15,582 nucleotides of DNA, taken from contig CALWEB010000169.1 in NCBI GenBank assembly GCA_944376955.1, positions 1 through 15,582 of the forward strand. The letters are read 5' to 3'. This DNA comes from an uncultured Agathobaculum sp. (GTDB lineage Bacteria > Bacillota > Clostridia > Oscillospirales > Butyricicoccaceae). Positions 6,143 to 12,387 of the stretch are shown one piece after another (position 1 is the stretch's first letter; the number at the start of each line of letters is the position of its first letter). Under the pieces are notes generated by a model. The model was not told the DNA's origin. It made no database searches and saw only the letters and a program-made list of their open reading frames with translations. The position numbers were made by a program, and so were the translations under genes.

Positions 6143-6532
6143 ATGCAGACCAGAAATACGGTGCAGCGTCAAATTGTTTTGCAGACCGTCCTGCACATGC
6201 ACGACCATCCCACCGCGGACCACGTGTATGCTGCGGTAGCCGCTGAACATCCTTCCATCAGCAAGGCTACGGTTTACCGCAACTTGAACCAACTGGCTTC
6301 ACAGGGCGAAATCCGCCGGGTTCCTGTGCCGAACGGTGCAGACCGGTTTGATTTTAACACCAGCGAGCATTATCATGTGCGCTGTGAGAAGTGCGGTGCA
6401 GTATTCGATGTGCATATGCCGCATATCAACAACCTGATTGAGCAGGTAGAGGATTCCTCCGGCGTGGAAGTGCAGCGATATGATATCCTGTTTGAAGGCA
6501 TTTGCCGGGATTGCCGGGCAAAGCAAGCGTGA
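6143..6532 (+). CDS. perR: Peroxide-sensing Fur-family repressor PerR
   Basis: This 129-residue protein has a winged-helix DNA-binding domain (KATVYRNLNQL, 41-51) and a C-terminal dimerisation and metal domain. Structural-zinc cysteines are C81-x2-C84 and C121-x2-C124. The regulatory-metal ligands His22, Asp70, His76, His78 and Asp89 are offset by exactly 15 from Bacillus subtilis PerR His37, Asp85, His91, His93 and Asp104. The aspartate at 89, where Fur proteins usually have glutamate, supports PerR rather than Fur. In PerR, iron-catalysed oxidation of the histidines releases DNA. The N terminus is 15 residues shorter than in Bacillus. AGGTG lies 5 bases before the ATG. Rubrerythrin follows after 60 bases, the classical PerR target. 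Confidence 0.9.
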   Translation: MQTRNTVQRQIVLQTVLHMHDHPTADHVYAAVAAEHPSISKATVYRNLNQLASQGEIRRVPVPNGADRFDFNTSEHYHVRCEKCGAVFDVHMPHINNLIEQVEDSSGVEVQRYDILFEGICRDCRAKQA

Positions 6533-6592
6533 TTTCCGACAGCACCATTTTTGCTGTCTGAAAAATATAATAAAAGTGAGGAGTATGTGATA

Positions 6593-7129
6593 ATGGCAAA
6601 TTTGAAGGGAAGCAAGACGGAAGCAAACCTCCAGACCGCGTTTGCGGGCGAATCCATGGCACGCAACAAGTATACCTACTATGCCTCCAAAGCCAAGAAA
6701 GATGGCTATGTGCAGATCTCCAAGATTTTCGAGGAGACCGCAAACAACGAAAAGGAACACGCCAAAATCTGGTTTAAGCTGCTGGAAGGCATTGGCAGCA
6801 CCGCAGAAAACCTCAAGGCTGCCGCTGCCGGCGAAAACTACGAGTGGACCGATATGTACGCAACCTTCGCCAAGGAAGCGCACGACGAAGGCTTCGAGGA
6901 CATCGCATTACTGTTTGAGAAGGTCGGTGCCATCGAAAAAGAGCATGAGGCCCGTTACCTCAAGCTGCTGTCCAATGTAGAAGGCAATCTGGTCTTCTCG
7001 CGCGATGGCGACTGCATCTGGCAGTGCTCGAACTGTGGCCACATTGTTGTCGGCAAGCAGGCGCCCGAGGTATGCCCGGTGTGCGCACATCCGCAGGCCT
7101 ATTTCGAGATCAAAGCAGAAAATTATTAA
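6593..7129 (+). CDS. rbr: Rubrerythrin
   Basis: This 178-residue protein is a diiron peroxidase protecting anaerobes against hydrogen peroxide. The four-helix domain holds the ligands Glu20 (AGESMARNKY), Glu53 and His56 (NEKEH), a glutamate in AKEAHDEGF and the EKEHEARY motif. The C-terminal rubredoxin-like domain has C145-x2-C148 and C161-x2-C164, which bind one iron and deliver electrons. An in-frame ATG at 6551 would add 14 unrelated residues. The ATG at 6593 has GAGGAG 9 bases upstream and begins the conserved MANLKGSKTE. A small stem (6538-6544 with 6552-6558) lies between perR and this gene without a T-run, so the two are probably co-transcribed and peroxide-inducible. Confidence 0.95.
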   Translation: MANLKGSKTEANLQTAFAGESMARNKYTYYASKAKKDGYVQISKIFEETANNEKEHAKIWFKLLEGIGSTAENLKAAAAGENYEWTDMYATFAKEAHDEGFEDIALLFEKVGAIEKEHEARYLKLLSNVEGNLVFSRDGDCIWQCSNCGHIVVGKQAPEVCPVCAHPQAYFEIKAENY

Positions 7130-7139
7130 GCACCCTATA

Positions 7140-7177
7140 AAAAAGGGCTTCGGAACGAACGTTCCGAAGCCCTTTTT
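7140..7177. terminator. Bidirectional terminator between rubrerythrin and GerMN genes
   Basis: An 18-bp perfect stem (7140-7157 with 7160-7177) has core GGGCTTCGGAACG, a 2-base loop and A/T ends, so it serves both convergent genes. Its core matches the terminator at 2758-2796. Confidence 0.92.
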
Positions 7178-7185
7178 GTTTGCCC

Positions 7186-7785
7186 TTAATTGGTCGCTTC
7201 CAGCGGATAATCGTAAATCTCATGCCCACTTTCGAGCGGCGCACCATCCACCGTAATTAACACACTGCTCACGCCGCGCGCCTGCACAAAGGTGTTGACC
7301 AAAGAATAGATGAGCAGGCTCTCCCCGGTTGTACCGGAGGAGCGCACCGCGTCTCCATACACCGCGTTCATGTCCAAGGTCAGTACACCGTCCGCCGTCG
7401 AGGAGGACTGCACTGCCGCGCCCTCAGGAAGTGAACCGGCCGCGATCAGGGCATCGACCAGCGCCTGATCCGAGTCATCGGTCGCATCGGTTCCGACCGG
7501 CGTAAGCGTTTCGCCCTGTTCATCCGGCACATATACGACTACCGATTCCCCGCCAGACGGGTTGGGATTCTCCGGCTGCACCGGATTTTCCGTCGTGTCA
7601 TCCGGGGTCTGCTGCCCATCCGGTGTCTCCTGCCCACTTGGTGTATCCGGCTCAACCGTCTGGTTGGGCTGATCGGTTTGCTCCGGCATCTGCCGTCCGG
7701 AAACATATCCGAAAATACATGCAGCAGCAATCAGCACAATAATGACAACAACTGCCACCACAACCGTTTTGGTCCGTTTGCTCAT
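7186..7785 (-). CDS. Membrane-anchored GerMN-domain protein
   Basis: This 199-residue protein has a short basic N terminus, one membrane helix (about 8-29), a Pro/Gln/Thr/Asp-rich extracytoplasmic linker (about 31-80) and a C-terminal GerMN domain (about 85-199) with LTLDMNAVYGD and SLVNTFVQARGVSSVLITVDG. GerMN domains occur in the sporulation protein GerM and in other envelope proteins; they are thought to mediate contacts in the cell wall or spore envelope. The Cys in AAAC near residue 22 lacks a good lipobox and is followed by more hydrophobic sequence, so I read this as a helix anchor. The ATG at 7785 has AAGGAG 8 bases upstream. A longer in-frame start at 7857 lacks such support. Confidence 0.85.
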   Translation of the reverse strand: MSKRTKTVVVAVVVIIVLIAAACIFGYVSGRQMPEQTDQPNQTVEPDTPSGQETPDGQQTPDDTTENPVQPENPNPSGGESVVVYVPDEQGETLTPVGTDATDDSDQALVDALIAAGSLPEGAAVQSSSTADGVLTLDMNAVYGDAVRSSGTTGESLLIYSLVNTFVQARGVSSVLITVDGAPLESGHEIYDYPLEATN

Positions 7786-7845
7786 GGGATATTCTCCTTT
7801 CTGCCTGCCGCTGCCTGCCATCCAGGCTACGGCTGGTTTGCCGTC

Positions 7846-7874
7846 ATTATACCACACCGGAACACCGGTGGGAA
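7846..7874 (-). promoter_or_regulatory. Promoter of the GerMN gene
   Basis: On the minus strand TGG-TATAAT (complement of 7846-7854) is a perfect extended -10, with TTCCCA (complement of 7869-7874, four of six) 17 bases upstream. The GerMN gene therefore probably has its own promoter downstream of the ribbon-helix-helix gene. A 6-bp stem CACCGG-N4-CCGGTG (7855-7870) lies in the spacer. Confidence 0.5.
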
Positions 7875-7893
7875 GGTCTATGCAGCTGCAAGT

Positions 7894-8064
7894 TCAATCC
7901 TTTGGCCCTTGTTTTTTCCTGCGGCGCACCGCTTCGGTCAGCAAATATTCGATCTGTCCATTGACCGAGCGAAATTCATCCTCCGCCCAGCGGGCAATCT
8001 CTTCATAAAGCGAGGCGGACAGCCGCAACGGCACCTGCTTTTTTGCTTTTTCCTTGTCTGCCAC
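7894..8064 (-). CDS. Small ribbon-helix-helix (Arc/CopG-like) DNA-binding protein
   Basis: A 56-residue protein starts at GTG 8064 with a near-perfect AGGAGGTG site, GGAGG being 7 bases upstream. After a lysine-rich start, KQVPLRLSASLYEEIARWAE (residues 9-28) gives the beta strand and first helix, and FRSVNGQIEYLLTEAVRRRK (31-50) gives the second helix of an Arc/CopG ribbon-helix-helix fold. Such proteins bind DNA as dimers, often as antitoxins or autoregulators. No toxin gene is adjacent; instead it follows an SPFH gene and a small membrane protein on the same strand. I recall similar small proteins beside SPFH genes in other Gram-positive genomes. It may bind the palindrome at 9430-9444. 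Confidence 0.85.
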   Translation of the reverse strand: MADKEKAKKQVPLRLSASLYEEIARWAEDEFRSVNGQIEYLLTEAVRRRKKQGPKD

Positions 8065-8106
8065 GGCTGCACCTCCTTTTCTCCCGATTTGCTACCGCAT
8101 GGCACG

Positions 8107-8352
8107 TCACACACCACGGATGAAAAACAGCAGATACCCCAAACACACCGCGGCGATTGCCCCACAAACCAACCGCACACCTGCCCCGCCGTCTATCGCC
8201 ACCGCACATAGCAACATAAACCCGCCGAGCGAAAACAAAAACGCGGTGATGACCACAGCCAACAGAATCCGCAGCACTTTGGGGACGCGCCGGAACTGCG
8301 CACCCGACACCATTCCGTCCGCCACCAGACTCAGTAAGATATCGACAAACAT
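8107..8352 (-). CDS. Small two-helix membrane protein
   Basis: This 81-residue protein has two membrane segments (about 26-50 and 55-78) and a short N-terminal amphipathic part. I do not recognise a family. It lies between the SPFH gene (33 bases upstream) and the ribbon-helix-helix gene (42 bases downstream), all on the same strand, so it is probably part of one transcription unit. The ribosome binding site is mediocre: GGGATAGG directly precedes the ATG, and a stronger AAGGGGG lies 13 bases away. Coding status is supported by clean hydrophobic segmentation and context rather than by homology. Confidence 0.6.
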   Translation of the reverse strand: MFVDILLSLVADGMVSGAQFRRVPKVLRILLAVVITAFLFSLGGFMLLCAVAIDGGAGVRLVCGAIAAVCLGYLLFFIRGV

Positions 8353-8385
8353 CCTATCCCGGCATCCCCCTTCCTACCTTTTATT

Positions 8386-9411
8386 TTAATAGATCGAACC
8401 CGAATTGACAACCGGCTGCGCGTCTTTTCCTGCGCACAGAACCACCATCAGATTGGAAACCATCTGCGCCTTGCGCTCATCATCCAGCTCAACCACCTGC
8501 TTGCGGCTGAGTTCGTCGAGCGCCATCTCCACCATGCCGACCGCGCCTTCTACGATCATCTTGCGTGCATCCACAACCGCGCTGGCCTGCTGGCGCTGGA
8601 GCATTGCGGCTGCGATCTCCGGTGCATAAGCCAGCGTGGTGATGCGCGCTTCTTCGATCTTGAGTCCCGCGCACTCCACGCGTTTCTGGATTTCCTCGGC
8701 TAGCACGCCCGCAATCTCCTGCGACGAACCACGCAGGCTCTTCTCATCGCCGCCCTCAGACACGTCATACGGATACAGGCGCACGGTGTTGCGCAGCGCA
8801 GCATCCGACTGGATGGACAGGAATTCTTGATAATTGTCCACCGCAAACACCGCCTTGGCCGTGTCTTCAATATGCCAAATGACCGCAATGCCAATCACAA
8901 TCGGGTTGCCCAGCAGGTCGTTGATCTTCTGCTTATCGTTATTGAGCGTCATGGTCTTGAGCGAAAGCCGCTTGCCGCGACCCGAACCGGCCGAAATACG
9001 GCCGGACGACAGCTTGCTCCCCGACTTGGCGGAGTCCGCCGCCTCCTCAGCTGCCTTAACCAGTGCAGATTCGGCCGCCGGGTTGACCGCCGAGCAGAAC
9101 GGGTTGACAAAGAAAATGCCCTCGCCCTTGAGCGTGCCGATGTACTGGCCAAACAGCGTCAGCACCAGCGCTTCGTTCGGGCGCAGCACCTTGACACCTG
9201 CAAACAGCAGCCAGCATGGCAAGCACCAATAGAAGATGCACACCACCAGCAGCGCAACCATGCCGCCGCCTGCGCCATTGTCCAGCTGCACGGCACTGTA
9301 CACGATGCCTGCCACCGCCGCCAGCATCAGCACGATGTTGAGCAGCAAAATGGCCAGACCGTTGGGCGCACGCAGCGCCTTTTCCTGATATTCCACTTGA
9401 TGTTCGTTCAT
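8386..9411 (-). CDS. SPFH/Band-7 domain membrane protein
   Basis: This 341-residue protein has two N-terminal membrane helices (about 19-43 and 51-72), then KVLRPNEALVLTLFGQYIGTLKGEGIFFVNPF, the start of an SPFH (stomatin/flotillin/HflK) domain. A Ser/Gly/Lys-rich linker at about 120-150 interrupts it. The rest carries the VIGIAVIWHIEDTAKAVFAVDNYQEFL strand-helix unit and a long helical segment with EIQKRVECAGLKIEEARITTLAYAPEIAAAMLQRQQA. SPFH proteins form large membrane-bound assemblies that organise membrane domains or proteases. The ATG at 9411 has GAGGG 7 bases upstream. A strong promoter with a palindrome precedes it. It heads the unit with the small membrane and ribbon-helix-helix genes. 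Confidence 0.9.
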   Translation of the reverse strand: MNEHQVEYQEKALRAPNGLAILLLNIVLMLAAVAGIVYSAVQLDNGAGGGMVALLVVCIFYWCLPCWLLFAGVKVLRPNEALVLTLFGQYIGTLKGEGIFFVNPFCSAVNPAAESALVKAAEEAADSAKSGSKLSSGRISAGSGRGKRLSLKTMTLNNDKQKINDLLGNPIVIGIAVIWHIEDTAKAVFAVDNYQEFLSIQSDAALRNTVRLYPYDVSEGGDEKSLRGSSQEIAGVLAEEIQKRVECAGLKIEEARITTLAYAPEIAAAMLQRQQASAVVDARKMIVEGAVGMVEMALDELSRKQVVELDDERKAQMVSNLMVVLCAGKDAQPVVNSGSIY

Positions 9412-9429
9412 ATCCTATCCCTCACAATC

Positions 9430-9477
9430 ATATCAATTTGATATCATCATAATACAACCCCTGTTCCATCCTGTCAA
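9430..9477 (-). promoter_or_regulatory. SPFH promoter with perfect 7-1-7 palindromic operator
   Basis: On the minus strand TTGACA (complement of 9472-9477) and TATTAT (complement of 9449-9454) are separated by exactly 17 bases. Immediately downstream, over the expected start point, is the perfect palindrome ATATCAA-T-TTGATAT (9430-9444). Its position predicts repression. The downstream ribbon-helix-helix protein is an obvious candidate, but other families also use such sites. Confidence 0.75.
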
Positions 9478-9489
9478 GTGAATTTTTGA

Positions 9490-9520
9490 CAAAAAGAAAA
9501 GCGCCCATTTGGGCGCTTTT
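9490..9520 (-). terminator. Intrinsic terminator of gluQ
   Basis: AAAAGCGCCC (9497-9506) pairs with GGGCGCTTTT (9511-9520). On the minus strand the stem is followed by TTTTCTTTTTG. The stem overlaps the gluQ stop codon (9519-9521), so the terminator uses the last coding bases. It also insulates the downstream SPFH promoter. Confidence 0.9.
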
Positions 9521-10436
9521 ATCGAAAAATATCTGGCAAAAACAGATCGTGCCGCGGAATTTTACACCAATCGAAGGTACAAACCAGCTCACGCGCTGCC
9601 ACCGGCTCCGGCCGGTCGATCAATCCCGCAGCGCAAGCCAGCGCGCCGATCACCTGCTCGGGCGCAAATCGCTGCCGCAGCAGACCAAGATCCAGATCCT
9701 CGTCCCGCTTGGACAGGCGGCGGCCATCATGGTCGCACAGCAGCGGGATATGGGCAAACCGCGGCGAGTCAAAGCCGAACAGCCGGTGCAGCCAGATTTG
9801 CCGCGGTGTGCTGGAAATCAAATCGGCCCCCCGCACGACCTCGTTGACGCCTGTGAGCGCATCGTCCACCACAACCGCGAGCTGGTAAGCAAACACACCA
9901 TCCGACCGGCGCACGATAAAATCCCCACACTCCGCTGCCAGATTTTCCGCATACTCCCCCCAGACCGCATCGGTGAACCGAACCACTTCATCCGGCACGC
10001 GCACGCGTGTGGCCGGCGCGCGCGTTTTTCGCTTTTCCGCCACCTGTTCCGGTGTCAGATCGCGGCAAGTGCCTGCATAAAGTACCCGTCCATCCGACAA
10101 ATGCGGTGCCGAAGCCGCGTGCAGCGCTGCGCGCGAACAAAAACAGGGGTAAAGCAGCCCTTGATCGCGCAGGATGTCCTCGTACTGCTCATAAATGGCA
10201 GCACGCTCGGACTGATAGGGTACCTCGCCGTCCCAGTCTAGCCCCAGCCAGCGCAGATCGTCCATGATCAGGTCCGCGTAGCTGCGCGGGCAACGCATGG
10301 CATCCAAATCCTCAATACGCAGCAAAAACTGCCCGTTTTGCCGCCGCGCACTCAAAAAAGCCAGCAGCGCACACAGCACATTCCCCAAGTGCATCCGTCC
10401 GCTGGGACTGGGCGCAAAGCGTCCAATGGTTGGCAT
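9519..10436 (-). CDS. gluQ: Glutamyl-Q tRNA(Asp) synthetase
   Basis: This 305-residue protein is a GluRS paralog lacking the anticodon-binding domain. It activates glutamate and attaches it to queuosine at position 34 of tRNA-Asp. The HIGH-type motif is HLGN (16-19), the KMSKS-type motif is RLSKRD near residue 245, and the zinc site is C98-x-C100 with Tyr120 and Cys124, the pattern typical of GluQRS. Length matches the family (about 300). GGGGAGAGG-type ribosome binding bases precede the ATG at 10436. Its substrate, tRNA-Asp(GTC), is encoded in this same window at 15133-15209. Queuosine genes themselves are not visible here. Confidence 0.93.
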   Translation of the reverse strand: MPTIGRFAPSPSGRMHLGNVLCALLAFLSARRQNGQFLLRIEDLDAMRCPRSYADLIMDDLRWLGLDWDGEVPYQSERAAIYEQYEDILRDQGLLYPCFCSRAALHAASAPHLSDGRVLYAGTCRDLTPEQVAEKRKTRAPATRVRVPDEVVRFTDAVWGEYAENLAAECGDFIVRRSDGVFAYQLAVVVDDALTGVNEVVRGADLISSTPRQIWLHRLFGFDSPRFAHIPLLCDHDGRRLSKRDEDLDLGLLRQRFAPEQVIGALACAAGLIDRPEPVAARELVCTFDWCKIPRHDLFLPDIFR

Positions 10437-10462
10437 CCTGCCTCTCCCCTTTCCGTCCCCTT

Positions 10463-10515
10463 ATCTTACCACAAACAGAATATACTTTGCAACGACCCGG
10501 TCGCTCCTGTATAAT
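10463..10515. promoter_or_regulatory. Back-to-back divergent promoters sharing a palindromic -35
   Basis: TTGCAA (10487-10492) is its own reverse complement. Rightward, TATAAT at 10510-10515 lies 17 bases away and serves the GH3 lipoprotein. Leftward, TGG-TAAGAT (complement of 10463-10471, an extended -10) lies 18 bases away and serves gluQ. The two promoters thus share one -35, and simultaneous polymerase binding should be mutually exclusive. Confidence 0.55.
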
Positions 10516-10541
10516 GGAGCCATAGAAGGAAGGTGCTGACC

Positions 10542-11690
10542 ATGAAAAAACGTCTGCTCAGCCTGCTGCTGGCTTTGTCGCTGCCGCTTGGCGTAGCCGG
10601 ATGCAGACAACCGCCCGCAGACCCTGCTGCGGATTCGTCTTCGGCGCAAACCGAAGTGGAACCCATCCCGGAACCCGTGCAGCCCGATCCCGCCGAAGTC
10701 TATGTCGAGTCCCTCACGCTGGAACAGCAGGTCGCGCAGATGTTCTTTGCGCGCTGCCCCGATGTGGACGCAGCCGGGCTTGCCGCGCAATACGACACCG
10801 GCGGCTATATCCTGTTCGGACGCGACTTTGAAGCCCAAACACCGGACAGTGTGCGCAACACCATTGCATCCTATCAGCAGGCGGCTGCCACGCCCATGCT
10901 GATTGGCGTGGACGAAGAAGGTGGCACCGTTGTGCGCGCCAGCGCCTTCCCCAACTTCCGCGCCAGCCGCTTCCCGTCCCCACAGGCGCTTTTCGCTCAG
11001 GGCGGTCTGGAACGCATTGCAAGCGACGCCGCGGAAAAGGATGCCCTGCTCTTGTCCCTTGGCATCAACGTCAATCTCGCGCCCGTATGCGACGTATCCA
11101 CCAATCCGGCCGACTTTATCTATGCCCGTGCCTTTGGGCAGGATGCTGCTGCCACCAGCGAATACGTCCGCACCGTAGTCGAACAGATGGACGCAGACGG
11201 CATGGGCATGGTGCTCAAGCACTTTCCCGGCTACGGCAGCAATGCCGACACACACACCGGCATCGCGCAGGATAACCGTCCGATCGAACAGTTCCATTCG
11301 TCGGATTTCCTGCCCTTTGCTGCCGGCATAGAATCCGGTGCGCAGGCCGTGCTGGTCTGCCACAATATCGTTTCCTGTATGGATGATACCCTCCCCGCTT
11401 CGCTCTCGCCTGCGGTGCATGAAATCCTGCGGGACGAACTCGGCTTTGACGGCGTGGTGATGACCGACGATCTGGTCATGGAAGCGATCACGGACTATAC
11501 CGGCGACGCCAATGCAGCAGTGCTTGCCGTGCAGGCGGGCAATGATATGCTGATCTCCTCCGACTTCGTGACGCAGTACAACGCGGTGCTGTCAGCCGTT
11601 CAGAGTGGCGCCATCAGCGCGGATACCATCCGCATCGCAGCCGAACGGGTGATCCGCTGGAAAATCGAACTTGGGCTGATTACAACATAA
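10542..11690 (+). CDS. nagZ: Glycoside hydrolase family 3 lipoprotein, NagZ-like
   Basis: This 382-residue protein has a lipoprotein signal peptide with lipobox VAGC (lipidated Cys21), an acidic/Pro linker (about 22-55) and a GH3 catalytic barrel. KHFPGYG at 226-232 followed by Asp236-Thr-His238 matches the NagZ loop bearing the Asp-His acid/base pair. MTDDL places the nucleophile at Asp309. NagZ removes N-acetylglucosamine from muropeptides during wall recycling; the lipobox places this one outside the membrane, as in Bacillus subtilis. It lacks the extra C-terminal domain of the Bacillus enzyme. In-frame GTG at 10533 overlaps the ribosome binding site AAGGAAGGTG, so I chose the ATG at 10542. 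The gene symbol is by similarity; substrate is unproven. Confidence 0.88.
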   Translation: MKKRLLSLLLALSLPLGVAGCRQPPADPAADSSSAQTEVEPIPEPVQPDPAEVYVESLTLEQQVAQMFFARCPDVDAAGLAAQYDTGGYILFGRDFEAQTPDSVRNTIASYQQAAATPMLIGVDEEGGTVVRASAFPNFRASRFPSPQALFAQGGLERIASDAAEKDALLLSLGINVNLAPVCDVSTNPADFIYARAFGQDAAATSEYVRTVVEQMDADGMGMVLKHFPGYGSNADTHTGIAQDNRPIEQFHSSDFLPFAAGIESGAQAVLVCHNIVSCMDDTLPASLSPAVHEILRDELGFDGVVMTDDLVMEAITDYTGDANAAVLAVQAGNDMLISSDFVTQYNAVLSAVQSGAISADTIRIAAERVIRWKIELGLITT

Positions 11691-11719
11691 TTGTCTCTGT
11701 GCCCTGAGCAGAGCCTGAC

Positions 11720-11750
11720 AAAAAGATCTCCCTTACGGGAGATTTTTTTC
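11720..11750 (+). terminator. Intrinsic terminator after the GH3 gene
   Basis: ATCTCCC (11726-11732) pairs with GGGAGAT (11737-11743) around TTAC, followed by a run of T. Confidence 0.85.
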
Positions 11751-11757
11751 ACGAAAC

Positions 11758-11786
11758 TGCAACCAAGCTGCCCGTCATCCCGTATA
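11758..11786 (+). promoter_or_regulatory. Possible ECF-type autoregulated promoter
   Basis: TGCAAC (11758-11763), 17 bases, then CGTATA (11781-11786). This looks like an ECF promoter (an AAC-type -35 and a CGT-type -10) rather than a vegetative one. Its place just upstream of the ECF sigma gene fits autoregulation. Confidence 0.45.
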
Positions 11787-11826
11787 TAAGGATGAACGGA
11801 GCCAAAGGAAGGGGGATGGGAGCGGC

Positions 11827-12387
11827 ATGAATGACACAAAACTGATCCGGGCACTACAACGCAGCCATCGCGACGCCCTCAACAAAGCGATCACCCAATA
11901 CAGCGGCTATGTCGCGTCCGTAGCCCGCAATGTGCTGGGAATGCAGGCCACGCAGGAAGATCTGGAGGAAATCGTTTCCGATGTATTCCTTGCACTATGG
12001 CGTGCAGCAGACCATCTGGATGAAACCCGTCCGCTCAAAGGGTATCTGGCTGCCATCGCCCGCAACGCAGCGGTAGACCGTCTGCGCCGCCTGCGGCCGG
12101 CAGATCCACTGCCGGAAGACGACCTGCTGACTGCGGACGAAACACAACAACCGGAAACCGAAACCTTGCGCCGCGAACAGGCCGAAACCCTGCGGCGCCT
12201 GCTGCTTGAAATGCCGTCGGACGACCGCGAAATCTTCATACGGTTTTATTACTACCGGCAGGCGGTGCATGAAATCGCAGCGCTGCTCGGCATGAACGAA
12301 TCCACGGTCAAAGCGCGGCTCGCGCGGGGGCGGGCAAAGCTACGCAAACGACTGATAGAGGAGGTGGACGATGATGCAAATTACTGA
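11827..12387 (+). CDS. ECF-type RNA polymerase sigma factor
   Basis: This 186-residue protein has sigma region 2 (about 20-95, with EDLEEIVSDVFLALWRA and a GYLAAIARNAAVDRLRR segment), a short acidic linker (about 96-120) and sigma region 4 (about 125-178, with EIAALLGMNESTVKARLARGRAKLRKRL as the helix-turn-helix). Regions 1 and 3 are absent, as in ECF sigmas. The next gene overlaps it by 17 bases and encodes a membrane protein with a cytoplasmic N terminus, the usual anti-sigma arrangement. A GGGAG site lies about 4 bases before the ATG. The signal and regulon are unknown. Confidence 0.9.
   Translation: MNDTKLIRALQRSHRDALNKAITQYSGYVASVARNVLGMQATQEDLEEIVSDVFLALWRAADHLDETRPLKGYLAAIARNAAVDRLRRLRPADPLPEDDLLTADETQQPETETLRREQAETLRRLLLEMPSDDREIFIRFYYYRQAVHEIAALLGMNESTVKARLARGRAKLRKRLIEEVDDDANY

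Noticed and set aside
6538..6558. Stem GACAGCA-N7-TGCTGTC between perR and rubrerythrin as a terminator
   Set aside because: It is followed by A-rich, not T-rich, sequence, so it should not stop transcription; a processing role is possible but unsupported. A TATAAT at 6566-6571 also lacks a usable -35.
7698..7722. Lipobox in the GerMN protein (AAAC)
   Set aside because: The -3 residue is Ala rather than Leu/Val/Ile and hydrophobic residues continue after the Cys, so a membrane helix fits better.
7894..8352. Type II toxin-antitoxin pair formed by the ribbon-helix-helix and the small membrane protein
   Set aside because: The membrane protein resembles no toxin I know, and the order and neighbouring SPFH gene point elsewhere; not excluded, only unsupported.
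10461..11420. Long minus-strand open frame antisense to the GH3 lipoprotein
   Set aside because: The plus strand carries all GH3 motifs and a good ribosome binding site; the antisense product has no recognisable motif.
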